This document shows positions 1 to 8,911 of a stretch of 64,000 nt of DNA, piece after piece. The notes below the pieces were generated by a model. It was not told where the DNA came from. It did no database searches and saw only the letters and a list, made by a program, of their open reading frames with translations. The stretch is from Asparagopsis taxiformis (taxonomy: Eukaryota > Rhodophyta > Florideophyceae > Bonnemaisoniales > Bonnemaisoniaceae): contig JALQPE010002590.1 in NCBI GenBank assembly GCA_030407315.1, positions 186,001-250,000 of the forward strand, given 5' to 3'. How positions within the stretch are numbered: position 1 is the first letter of the stretch; the number at the start of each line of letters is the position of its first letter. The translations under genes and the position numbers were made by a program.

Positions 1-2241
1 CGCGCAAACAGACTCGCCCGTCGCAAATTCACCCAGCGCGATGACGTCAAGGCACTTGCTGGAATTCTTTACGAAATGCTCTATGCAACCCGTTATGATC
101 CTTCCCAACCCTCGCTTCCATCCGAACCTCGCATCTCATCCGCCACAGCAGGCCTACTTCGCGAAGCCCTTTTCGTGCCCGTGAAGGACGTCCCAGAGCT
201 CACTGTTTTTCGATATGACATTGCTGCAGCCCGTAAGCTCGTCCCCGTTTGCACTCCCGCATTGGCTCCAGTGCTCAAGTCTCGCCGCGGTGATCTCCTT
301 ATCCAAGACCTCAATTCCGTTCGACCATCTATGATTCCGCAAAACACTCCTGTCTCGATTCATACTGCTCTCGTTCCCTCCGCTCCGACAATAATGGCAC
401 AGCACCATCCATTGTCACAAAACGGCTTACCACCACTAGAGAGACCGCAAAATGCCAATGGCCTTGTGGTCTCAACTGCAGTACTGGCGCCCGAACCATC
501 AGATGCACAGCTTGACCCCCTTGTTCGTCGCATAACAAGTGCCGAATTGCTGCTCATTCAGGCAAATGATATCGAGCAAGTCGTAGAAGCATGTACTGCT
601 TCGGATGAAGCTATAGCAGAAGTCTTTCGAGTATTATTCCGTTGTCCTATTTCAAAAAACCCAATTGTGGCGTACAAAGCTATTGTTCTCATTCATCATC
701 TCATATCAGAGGGTCCCGCAAAGGTCACTGCCCGCGCACTTACTCATGACGAATTCTTGAAATGGATTGAGTCATCATGGTCACGCGCTCGCCTACAAAG
801 CAGGACAGGAAAAGCTCACGTCTATTCCTACTGTTTTGCCGTTGGCGAGATTGAATGGTACGTGTCCGCTCTACGCAAACGGATGGAAACTCAAGCAAAA
901 TTCGCTAAAGTGTTTTCAACACATTGGCTAGTCCGTGTCGATGGGCTACCATCTATTGCAAACTCACACAGACCAACTTATTCGTTTGTGCTCGAGATTA
1001 TCGAAAAGGTCAGTGCTCTAATAAGGAAAGTTATGGCAAGTAGTGATCCTGTCAGTTTAGTGAAGCGTTCTGCGATTCCGATACTCGTTCGCGAAGTTGC
1101 AAAGACATATCAGGTTGCCTGTTGGCTATATGCAACATCAGGTGTGACAGAAAAGCCAGAACTTGAGCCTGAACTGGACGTTGCTCACAATGCCACTCGC
1201 TTAGCACTTGCAGCTGTGAAGGCTGTTCCAGAGATTGCATCTACGTGTCCTCCCAGCACTTTACTGGATCTGAGTGAAGAACCGCCTCGTAACTTCGACG
1301 TAGCTGCACTGACCAGTGCTTTGAAGAAGAAGATCAAGAAAAAGAAGAAGACTAATATTGCAGAAGAGAAAAATATTGGCATCGCCAATGGCCGTTCAGA
1401 AACTGAGCAAGGTTCTGGTGGCGACGATCATCATGAAAATGGAGAAATCGTAACAACTAAGGCTACGGTTGCACGGCGGAGCTCTAGCGATGATTCTGAT
1501 CGAAATGCGGTGAAAGAGCCGAGGCAGCCTAGCAAAGCGACGAATGAAGTGGTGGCTGTCCCGCCGAATGTAGATATGCGAGACAATGAAGATGATGTTC
1601 TCGAGCCAAGAAACACTGGGCATCGACCAACAAGACTGGGAAATCACGTGAATACAAGATTCAATGGTGCTGTCACTGTGCAGGACACGAAGGGACGTCT
1701 GGAGCAAAATGTTGGAGGAGTGGAAACTGGCATCGATATGAAAGAGAGGACCAGAATTGCTTTCCGCAATCGAAGAAATAAGGTCACGTCCAATTCGGTT
1801 TCTCACCAAGGACGAAAACTAAACTCTGCTAATCACCTGCGTGCCGAACACTCTGATGATTCGGATTCGAATGATTCAAACTCTGGAACAGCCGCAAAAT
1901 ATTATGAGACCAGCCCAACTGCCGGGGTTACAGCCCGTGCGAAAGGCTCTAAGAAGAAAACGAGAAAGTCTAAGGTTGTGGAAAGCGACAGCGATACAGA
2001 TACAAGTCTCGAGGACAAGTCAGCGAAACTGAGGAGCAAAACAAAGAAGAAGACGAAGTCAAGATCGAAATCTGAAATTGCATCAGCTGCTGACTTGGAT
2101 AGTGGTGAAGACGCCGAACCTGATGAAAAGAGCCGTACGCATACGCGACCACCCGAAAGCAACGCTCTGATGAAAAGAAAATACCTTTCGACAAGAAGCC
2201 TCCGAAGCCAAAAGCACCATTGCGGAGGAAATCTGACTTGA
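1..2241 (+). CDS. ANTH-domain protein, 5' partial
   Basis: The frame is open from the first base of the window, so the 5' end is missing; the first ATG inside is at 76, but the 25 codons before it read as protein. They resemble the C-lobe of a protein kinase (DVKALAGILYEML, like the D-x-W/Y-A-L-G-x-I-L-Y-E-M of subdomain IX). Around nt 520-950 lies an ANTH/ENTH-type helical domain, with FRVLFRCP, KAIVLIHHLI, SYCFAVGEIEWYV and a Lys/Arg-rich patch as in AP180/CALM proteins. These bind phosphoinositides and clathrin at coated pits. From about nt 1310 the chain is low-complexity, charged and Ser-rich with KKKIKKKKK and KSKKKTRKSK stretches. It stops at 2241, overlapping a kinase frame that opens at 2127, so the two may be one gene broken by a frameshift or tiny intron. 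The ANTH call is fairly sure; the N-terminal kinase remnant is tentative. Confidence 0.75.
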   Translation, partial: RANRLARRKFTQRDDVKALAGILYEMLYATRYDPSQPSLPSEPRISSATAGLLREALFVPVKDVPELTVFRYDIAAARKLVPVCTPALAPVLKSRRGDLLIQDLNSVRPSMIPQNTPVSIHTALVPSAPTIMAQHHPLSQNGLPPLERPQNANGLVVSTAVLAPEPSDAQLDPLVRRITSAELLLIQANDIEQVVEACTASDEAIAEVFRVLFRCPISKNPIVAYKAIVLIHHLISEGPAKVTARALTHDEFLKWIESSWSRARLQSRTGKAHVYSYCFAVGEIEWYVSALRKRMETQAKFAKVFSTHWLVRVDGLPSIANSHRPTYSFVLEIIEKVSALIRKVMASSDPVSLVKRSAIPILVREVAKTYQVACWLYATSGVTEKPELEPELDVAHNATRLALAAVKAVPEIASTCPPSTLLDLSEEPPRNFDVAALTSALKKKIKKKKKTNIAEEKNIGIANGRSETEQGSGGDDHHENGEIVTTKATVARRSSSDDSDRNAVKEPRQPSKATNEVVAVPPNVDMRDNEDDVLEPRNTGHRPTRLGNHVNTRFNGAVTVQDTKGRLEQNVGGVETGIDMKERTRIAFRNRRNKVTSNSVSHQGRKLNSANHLRAEHSDDSDSNDSNSGTAAKYYETSPTAGVTARAKGSKKKTRKSKVVESDSDTDTSLEDKSAKLRSKTKKKTKSRSKSEIASAADLDSGEDAEPDEKSRTHTRPPESNALMKRKYLSTRSLRSQKHHCGGNLT

Positions 2242-3128
2242 ATACAGCCGCAGATAACAAAGGTGTTGAGGGAAGCCAGAAAGCACTTGATGCAGCAGCG
2301 AGTGGAAGAAAAACACCGAAGATGGATCCAAAGTTCGAAGTTGGTCCCAATGAAGTCCAGTTCGGGCCGCAGATTGGGTCTGGAGGATTTGGTGTTGTAT
2401 TCAAAGCTAAATTCAGGAATGAAACGGTAGCAGTCAAGAAGATCCATGCACATGCGTTATCAAATGCTGCATCAGTTGCGGAGTTTCAGTCTGAGGTCGC
2501 AGTTTTGTGCACGTTGCAACATCCAAACATCTTGCGATTTATGGGTGCGTGTACAAAGCCACCGCGCTTGATGATCATCACTGAGTTTATGGCGCGAGGA
2601 ACTTTATTCGACGTGCTGCATCAGTCGCAAATGCAGGTTTCTTGGCCGATGCGTAAGAAGTTTGCGCTGGATACTTGCCAGGGTATGGGATATCTACATG
2701 CGAGTAGATTGCTGCATCGTGATCTTAAATCTTCAAACCTCATGTTGGACAAGGACTTTAATTGCAAGGTTGGTGATTTCGGTTTAACGCGCATATCTGG
2801 CGGTGCGGCGGCAGTGCAGATGACTGGACAATGTGGTACTTTTCAGTACATGGCTGTAGAGGTTCTGGCGAACAAACCGTACTCAGAGAAAGCGGACGTG
2901 TTCTCTTTCGGCATCCTGCTGTGGGAAATGGTAGCTAGGAAGTTGCCCTATTTTGGCATGCAGCCGATGCAGGTTGGCATTGCAGTTTTGAACGGTCTAC
3001 GTCCAACTGTTCCTTCAAAATGTCCATTGCCGCTAGCGAAGCTTATGCGTACGTGCTGGGATAGTGATCCTGAGAAACGACCGTCTTTTGCACAACTGGT
3101 TAAGGCACTTGAATCGATGCCTGAATAG
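2220..3128 (+). CDS. Raf/TKL-like protein kinase domain, probably the C-terminal part of the ANTH gene
   Basis: A complete kinase domain is visible: glycine loop GSGGFGVVF, catalytic lysine in VAVKKI, HRDLKSSN catalytic loop, DFGLTRI, activation-segment end CGTFQYMAVEVL, FSFGILLWEM and CWDSDPEKRPSF. Spacing and motifs are those of plant CTR1/Raf-like TKL Ser/Thr kinases. The usual A-P-E is A-V-E here, which is odd. The frame is open from 2127; position 2220 is a TTG, and the first ATG in frame is at 2322, which would give a 268-aa free kinase. The 65 codons before that ATG (KKPPKPKAPLRRK and so on) look like a continuation of the Lys-rich tail of the upstream ANTH frame. I therefore infer one kinase-containing ANTH protein whose frame changes between 2127 and 2241 through a sequence error, a very short intron or a real mutation. 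Confidence 0.8.
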   Translation: MRRKSDLNTAADNKGVEGSQKALDAAASGRKTPKMDPKFEVGPNEVQFGPQIGSGGFGVVFKAKFRNETVAVKKIHAHALSNAASVAEFQSEVAVLCTLQHPNILRFMGACTKPPRLMIITEFMARGTLFDVLHQSQMQVSWPMRKKFALDTCQGMGYLHASRLLHRDLKSSNLMLDKDFNCKVGDFGLTRISGGAAAVQMTGQCGTFQYMAVEVLANKPYSEKADVFSFGILLWEMVARKLPYFGMQPMQVGIAVLNGLRPTVPSKCPLPLAKLMRTCWDSDPEKRPSFAQLVKALESMPE

Positions 3129-3276
3129 GGCTTCAATTTTGTAGATTATGTAAGCAAGGAAAATGTTGTACAATATGCAGCGGCGATACACACAAGATAC
3201 ATATACCTTGTGTACATAAAAACACAGGGAGCAGATGCAAGCTAATCCGATTAAGTTACGATTCATACATCTAGCT

Positions 3277-4062
3277 TTACTTTCCACCCATAAGTACTCT
3301 GTCCGCGATTTTCGAAGAACGTTCCTTCTCTTTCCCCAACGAACTGCGACTTGGTACCGTTTCAAACCGTCGCTTCTTGCCACGCAACTTAATCTTAGGT
3401 TCATTTGCAACTTTCTCATCAAAGCGCCCCGCAGAACCCGTAGATCTCTGCGCGACAGACAGCGCATCCTTCAGTCCCTGCTTTGGCAAATATTTCTTTC
3501 CGCTAGGTCCAGCTTTGGCAACATCAAGTGCCTGCATGGGTTGAATGGCTGCCCGTCGCTTTTTCTCTGCTCGACCTAGGTTTTGTAATTGCTTCTTCTT
3601 GTTTGCCTTAATCCTGTCTTTCTTTTCCTTTCGCTTGGTTGAAAATGGATCCTCACCATCAGCCATGCCCGGCTTGTGCGGAATGATAATATCGCGTTTA
3701 AGGTCGTTCTTACTCCCCTTTCCATATCGCGGTACATATTCGCCGGTCGCTTCGTCAAACACTAATCTATCGCGCTTCTTCTTCTGAATACCCTTTTCCT
3801 TCGCAAATTGCTCCCATTTCGTCAAGCTTCGCTCCTTCGGAATCGGCTTCTCGCGCGGAAGCGGTGTCGAAGGATCCGGCATATCGACGAGCTTTCCATT
3901 TTCTGTGCTTCGCGCTGGGAGCGAAAATAGTGCCTGCACTAACGGGTCTATTCCCTGTTGTGCCAGCTCCAGTAGGTTGCCCTCGAGGCCGGTGCGCGTA
4001 TCGAATGCAGCAAGATTGCCGATGTCTAGTTCTACGCCGGGAGGTGTCTGGAAGTCTCCCAT
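3277..4062 (-). CDS. RRS1: Ribosome biogenesis regulatory protein RRS1
   Basis: The 261-residue protein starts MGDFQTPPGVELD and has the family's two conserved blocks: PLPREKPIPKERSLTKWEQFAKEKGI followed by Lys-rich sequence, and LVFDEATGEYVPRYG with KNDLKRDIIIPHKPG. These are diagnostic for RRS1, a nucleolar factor that, with RPF2, delivers the 5S RNP (5S rRNA, uL5, uL18) to pre-60S particles. The C-terminal third is highly basic, as expected for a nucleolar RNA-binding protein. The start ATG at 4062 is the only reasonable one and the length is slightly shorter than the animal protein. It converges with the kinase gene (148 bp between stops) and is divergent from the CDC5-like gene. Identification is confident. 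Confidence 0.92.
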   Translation of the reverse strand: MGDFQTPPGVELDIGNLAAFDTRTGLEGNLLELAQQGIDPLVQALFSLPARSTENGKLVDMPDPSTPLPREKPIPKERSLTKWEQFAKEKGIQKKKRDRLVFDEATGEYVPRYGKGSKNDLKRDIIIPHKPGMADGEDPFSTKRKEKKDRIKANKKKQLQNLGRAEKKRRAAIQPMQALDVAKAGPSGKKYLPKQGLKDALSVAQRSTGSAGRFDEKVANEPKIKLRGKKRRFETVPSRSSLGKEKERSSKIADRVLMGGK

Positions 4063-4614
4063 CGTGGTTCTTTGGAGCGAGGAGAGGATTGGATGGGGTT
4101 GGAGGAGTCAGTGTAGATTCCTAGACTGGAAAGGTTGAGCGTCGTGATACGCCGCCGCCGATGCAATGGAAAGGCGCTGGCGATGACGGGATTGACACGG
4201 GAAGAGAATTGGAACTGTGGAAATGGATAGACTTGAAATGATTTATTTTCAAGAATTTCATGTCTTGATTGGATGGTTTTTGATCCCATGCGGTGGTTCG
4301 TAGTTCCTACAAAGCCAACATCAACTCCCAACTTGCACAGTTTTCTATCCTCCTGCTGGCTCGTTTGTAGCCCAAACTGAAAGCATTCACACGTTCACAG
4401 AAGTATGCAGCTTTGAACCAGGTGTGATTTATGTAGCTGTCAAATTTTGGCTTGGGAAAGTAGAGTCATAGAGCTCTTTTTTCGAACAACCCAACTAGTC
4501 GGACCATTTTGTTCTGCATATTTTTCAGCTACTCGGAGTACCACACCACACTGTCCACGCATCGCACCAACACACTTTTAAAACTGCTTTCGTTCTCCCA
4601 CCCTAACTTCCATC
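4063..4614. other. Divergent promoter region RRS1 / CDC5
   Basis: This 552-bp gap lies between two divergent start codons. It holds no credible ORF. A TATA-like cacttttaaaactg lies 30-45 bp before the CDC5 ATG. Nothing else recognisable was seen. Confidence 0.5.
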
Positions 4615-6831
4615 ATGAGAATCCAACACAGAGGTGGTGTCTGGAAGAACTCCGAGGATGAAATCCTCAAGGCTGCCGTAATGAAATACGGCATGAACCA
4701 ATGGCCTCGAATTGCTTCACTCCTCGTTCGAAAATCAGCCACCCAGTGCAAAGCTCGTTGGTTCGAATGGTTAGATCCATCCATAAAGAAAACGCCATGG
4801 ACGCGCGAGGAGGAAGAGAAGCTCCTACATCTCGCCAAGATAATGCCAACCTCCTGGCGAACCATTGCCCCTATGATCGGGCGCACTGCAGCACAATGTC
4901 TCGAACACTATGAAAAGCTGCTCGACCAAGCGCAACGCGATCCCGAACAACAAGACCAAGCCGGGCCTTCGAGTACAGCCGAAGATGCTGCCATGGGGAG
5001 GACGCACCCGTCAGAGATGGACACCGCGCCGGAAAGTAAGCCTGCCCGCCCGGATCCAGTTGATATGGACGAGGATGAGCTGGAGATGCTCAACGAAGCG
5101 CGTGCACGCCTAGCGAATACAAGGGGCAAAAAGGCAAAGCGCAAGGCCAGAGAGAAGCAATTGGAATCCGCAAAGAGGCTTGCTCAGCTTCAGAAACGCA
5201 GGGAGTTGAAGGCTGCTGGAGTTGACATACGAAGTAGACGGAAGAAGCGTAATGTTACAGATTATGCAACGGAGATACCGTTTGAACGTGAGCCAGTACC
5301 AGGGTTTTATTCGACGCGGGAGGAGGATGATAGGCTGGCTGCGGAGTTTGGAAAGAAAAAGCAAATTGGTAGGCTCCTGCAAAATTATGAGGGGAAGAGC
5401 GAGGAGCAAGTGGAGCTAGAAGCGAGACGAAAGGATGAAGCGAAACGCAAAAAGTTGGAAAAGACCAACTTGCCTGCTGCTCTTGGACTTGCGCAGAGGG
5501 GTGCGCCACCGAAGAGCCCACCCCTGAAGAAAGCACGACTTGTTTTACCAGAACCGCAAATATCAGATATGGAACTGGAAAAGCTTGCCAAGAATAAGTC
5601 ATCTGTGCTGGAGCGCCGAGATGCCTCCCAATCGAAAGATAATCCGACAGAAGTATCTACTGAGCGGCCCCCGCAAGCACCTGGTCAACATGGAACTTTA
5701 GGCTCTTCAGTTGCGAGCAAACCGAGAACAGCTGGAGAGGCATGGGCAACTGTTAGACAACGACAGCTCGAAACCATCATGAGTCTAAAAGCTTCTGATA
5801 CTCCATTACGAGGCGGTGAGAACACGCCTCTTCTCGAGCTTGGCGTTGGTAACAGTGTAACCCCAGCGCCCTCTGAGCTGAGGACGCCGAACCCATTGGC
5901 AACGCCATCTATCGCTTCGAATGCGTCTTTATCCGCCACAAGCGCTTCCCAAATACGAAAAGCCCATAAGAAGAAGATGAAACAGTTGCGCGAAGCCGTA
6001 CTAAAGGGTCTCTCAACGCTTCCAGACCCGGAGAACGAATTTGAGGTGGATTTAGACTCAATGGATTCCACCTTGAAGGGGGAGGATGAGAAGAGTAAAT
6101 TTGATGAGGACGCCGAAGATGAAATGAAAAGGGTAAGTAAGGAAGAAGAGGCGGAATTGAAGAAGCTGGAATCACATGTGCTATCCTCAGCAGCGAAGAA
6201 GTCGCTACCGATTCCAGCTCATACTAGTGCTCATGAAGTAGGGGAACCGGCCATTTCGTATATTGTGAATCGGGACCGCGAAGCGATTCGCATCTTGCGT
6301 GCTGGAGAAAATGGTACAACGAATCGGACAACTAGAATTTCAGAACTGAAGAAGCTTTGGGAAAGCGATGGTCTCGATTCTGCATTTGTGGACAGAGCTA
6401 AATGTCTAGTGACGGAGGAAATTGAGGGAGATGGAGAAGCATCAATATCCATACAAGATGACATTTTAAAGTTGTTGGTAGCGAGAGAATATAGCGATGA
6501 ATACCTCCTGGCTGCGGACGGATCGCTGAAACCTGCAGAAACAGAAGAGGATCGTCATATTGTTGCTGATAGAATCCAAGCGAACGCCATGGCAATAGTG
6601 GAAGCTGAAAAGAAGGAAAGAGAGAAACAATCGATTTTGTTCAAGGGTTATGAGGAAAAATTGCGAGTGGCGTACGAGAAACTGGACCAATTGTTAGAAC
6701 AGACGACCAAGGAACGAATTCAACTGGCTTGTTTTGAAGGTCTAGCCGCGAAGGAGGCTGTTGCATTACCGCTGCGCGTGAAAGAGATGGCTGGTGGAGC
6801 AAATAATAGTTTACTTGGACAAAAGAAATGA
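4615..6831 (+). CDS. CDC5L: CDC5/CEF1 Myb-type splicing factor
   Basis: The 738-residue protein begins MRIQHRGGVWKNSEDEILKA, the near-invariant opening of CDC5/CEF1. Two Myb repeats fill residues 1-110 (WPRIASLLVRKSATQCKARWFEWLDP; WRTIAPMIGRTAAQCLEHYEKLLD). The central region has the family blocks ARLANTRGKKAKRKAREKQLESAKRLAQLQKRRELKAAG and DYATEIPFEREP, then TPNPLATP, and a C-terminal coiled coil. CDC5 is a core scaffold of the Prp19/NineTeen complex needed for spliceosome activation and is also linked to G2/M progression. A working NTC component fits the presence of at least one spliced gene here even though most genes lack introns. The start is fixed by the conserved N-terminus. It converges with ribBA, 96 bp between stops. 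Confidence 0.95.
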   Translation: MRIQHRGGVWKNSEDEILKAAVMKYGMNQWPRIASLLVRKSATQCKARWFEWLDPSIKKTPWTREEEEKLLHLAKIMPTSWRTIAPMIGRTAAQCLEHYEKLLDQAQRDPEQQDQAGPSSTAEDAAMGRTHPSEMDTAPESKPARPDPVDMDEDELEMLNEARARLANTRGKKAKRKAREKQLESAKRLAQLQKRRELKAAGVDIRSRRKKRNVTDYATEIPFEREPVPGFYSTREEDDRLAAEFGKKKQIGRLLQNYEGKSEEQVELEARRKDEAKRKKLEKTNLPAALGLAQRGAPPKSPPLKKARLVLPEPQISDMELEKLAKNKSSVLERRDASQSKDNPTEVSTERPPQAPGQHGTLGSSVASKPRTAGEAWATVRQRQLETIMSLKASDTPLRGGENTPLLELGVGNSVTPAPSELRTPNPLATPSIASNASLSATSASQIRKAHKKKMKQLREAVLKGLSTLPDPENEFEVDLDSMDSTLKGEDEKSKFDEDAEDEMKRVSKEEEAELKKLESHVLSSAAKKSLPIPAHTSAHEVGEPAISYIVNRDREAIRILRAGENGTTNRTTRISELKKLWESDGLDSAFVDRAKCLVTEEIEGDGEASISIQDDILKLLVAREYSDEYLLAADGSLKPAETEEDRHIVADRIQANAMAIVEAEKKEREKQSILFKGYEEKLRVAYEKLDQLLEQTTKERIQLACFEGLAAKEAVALPLRVKEMAGGANNSLLGQKK

Positions 6832-6927
6832 CGATTGACATCAAGATCAATCAAGCACAACGGCTGTTATACTGAGATTCAGCTGAGCGTATAAAACAAA
6901 TTGCAAGCTTCAAGTGTCAATGCCATA

Positions 6928-8385
6928 TTATTGAGAAGCTTCATTAGAAATGTTCAACCAATGTCCAAGCTTCTGCTTTTTTGTTTTCAGGTACTCCAAA
7001 TTCTCTGGATTGGGAGAAACTTGAACAGGGATCCTCTCTACAATGGTCAATCCATAACCTGCAAGGCCTGAGTATTTAGCTGGGTTATTGGTCATTAGGA
7101 TGATCTCGGAAACATTAAGATCTGCCAAAATCTGTGCACCAATTCCATATTCACGACTATCGACGGGGAGACCCAAATCCATATTGGCCTGCACTGTATC
7201 TCTGCCACGATCCTGCAGTGCATAGGCACGCATCTTATGTGCCAGTCCTATCCCGCGACCCTCCTGCCCGCGGAGGTACACCAATATACCTCGTCCAGCC
7301 TTTGCAATCTCCTTCATCGCAAAGTCCAATTGGGGGCCACAATCGCACCTCAACGAGCCGAACACATCACCGGTGCAACATTCCGAGTGCACTCTGACGA
7401 GAACGGGGCCGTCAAATTTGGGCGAAAGCGGGTCATCACCACCTCCTGCAACAAGCGCAAGATGATCGACACCATCCAACACGGAGCGATATCCGTATGC
7501 GTCAAAGGTACCGTAGCGGGTCGGAAGACGCGCGGGCTCATCACTGAGACGCTGGACGAGTTTCTCCTTCATGTTTCGATACTTGACGAGGTCGGCAATG
7601 GAGGTGAGCACGAGGCCGTGTTCCTTTGCGAAGATCTCGAGATCGGGCAGACGGGCCATTGAGCCGTCCTTGTCGTTGACAATCTCGCTGAGAACTCCCA
7701 CGGGTGCGCAGCCTGCCAGACGGGAAAAATCGAGAGCGGCTTCGGTGTGCCCTGCGCGTTTGAGCACACCGCCTTCTGTGTAGCGCAGCGGGAAGATATG
7801 ACCGGGTCTGTTAAAATCTTCTGGAACGCTGTGCGGGGACGCGAGTGCGCGTAATGAACGGGCCCTATCGGCTGCGGAGATGCCAGTTGACGTTCCGTGC
7901 TTGAGATCGCATGTAATTGTGAATGCGGTGTTTTTTGGATCTGTATTATTGGGCACCATTTGTTGTAATTGCAGTCTGTCCAGATCTGTTCCCTCCATGG
8001 AACAGCAAATGACGCCAGAAGTGTAGCGGACCATGAATGCAATACTCTCTGGGGTGACTTTATCAGCAGCAATGATGAGGTCGCCCTCGTTCTCCCTGTC
8101 CTCGTCGTCCACCACGACGACGAATTCACCGTTAGCTATGGCCTTTATGGCGGCTTCGACAGAGCTGCGACCGAAACACCAGCCGTCCTCCTGCTCGGCT
8201 ATCATGTTCTCGTGGGCGACCACGGGGTCGAAGCCGTCGAGCGAGCGGTGCTCGTTGAGCATGCCGCGAAGTCCCGGGCGGTTGGTGCCGAGGACTGCGC
8301 GCACGACAGGGCGACGGGAGGTGCGCGTCGAGTGTGGCAGGGCGCGACGCGACGCGACGAGCGGTGCGGTTGGGAGGAATGCCAT
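6928..8385 (-). CDS. RIBA: Bifunctional riboflavin biosynthesis protein RibBA, plastid
   Basis: Two enzymes are fused. Residues about 60-265 are 3,4-dihydroxy-2-butanone-4-phosphate synthase (DDEDRENEGDLIIAADKVTPE, YTSGVICC, HGTSTGISAADRA, RPGHIFPLR). Residues about 285-485 are GTP cyclohydrolase II (VRVHSECCTGDVFGSLRCDCGPQL with zinc-binding cysteines, RGQEGRGIGL, REYGIGAQIL). Together they supply both precursors of the riboflavin ring, ribulose-5-phosphate and GTP being the substrates. I start the gene at the ATG at 8385; a longer frame begins only with GTG. This gives MAFLPTAPLVASRRALPHSTRTSRR, an Arg/Ser-rich presequence with Phe at position 3, typical of red-algal plastid transit peptides. 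The fused arrangement is that of plants, algae and many bacteria. Confidence 0.95.
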   Translation of the reverse strand: MAFLPTAPLVASRRALPHSTRTSRRPVVRAVLGTNRPGLRGMLNEHRSLDGFDPVVAHENMIAEQEDGWCFGRSSVEAAIKAIANGEFVVVVDDEDRENEGDLIIAADKVTPESIAFMVRYTSGVICCSMEGTDLDRLQLQQMVPNNTDPKNTAFTITCDLKHGTSTGISAADRARSLRALASPHSVPEDFNRPGHIFPLRYTEGGVLKRAGHTEAALDFSRLAGCAPVGVLSEIVNDKDGSMARLPDLEIFAKEHGLVLTSIADLVKYRNMKEKLVQRLSDEPARLPTRYGTFDAYGYRSVLDGVDHLALVAGGGDDPLSPKFDGPVLVRVHSECCTGDVFGSLRCDCGPQLDFAMKEIAKAGRGILVYLRGQEGRGIGLAHKMRAYALQDRGRDTVQANMDLGLPVDSREYGIGAQILADLNVSEIILMTNNPAKYSGLAGYGLTIVERIPVQVSPNPENLEYLKTKKQKLGHWLNISNEASQ

Positions 8386-8911
8386 GGGATCTGTGGTACT
8401 GTGCACTGGAAAATCGGAGGTGCAGTCACGGATGAGAAGCTTGCGGTTGTGCGAGGGTGTGACTATTTATTTGATGACAAGTTTTGTCGCGTCGGTCAAG
8501 TAGATAAAGCGGGTATCGAAAGTTGTCGCATCACGTCGAGAAGACATGCGTCGACTGCACGTCCACCGCACAAGTTCAGCTCTGCACATTTGAGCAAATG
8601 ATAACTGTTGGCATGTCAGAATCATCGCCCAATCAAATCGCCGCTTTCAATCCTGACGTCCACACACTATCACTATTGTACGCGCCGTGCTCATAGCACT
8701 GCACGCAAGTCATTGATCTCATTTTGATGCAATGGCTCATTTTACACGTACTGACTATAATATTTTCGCGCCAAAAACAAAACCGTACTCAATGCGTCCG
8801 TATTTCACAACGGACCGCTTCCATTGTGCGCGCATCCAATGCACTCATAAGCCATCGCCCTGCTCCCGCACGACCAGCCAGCTACGCCCCCTCCTTCCCC
8901 GAAACTCCACC
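8386..8911. other. Divergent promoter region ribBA / Kelch gene
   Basis: The 526-bp gap between the chosen start codons carries an E2F-type motif at 8763-8776 and an AT-rich actataatatt just before it. A frame upstream of the Kelch ATG stays open from 8732 but starts at a non-ATG codon and looks non-coding. Confidence 0.4.
8763..8776 (+). promoter_or_regulatory. E2F-type site TTTTCGCGCCAAAA
   Basis: The word fits the E2F/DP consensus TTTSGCGCS exactly and is nearly palindromic. It is about 135 bp before the Kelch start codon and about 380 bp from the ribBA start. E2F/DP factors exist in red algae. Occupancy is an inference. Confidence 0.4.
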
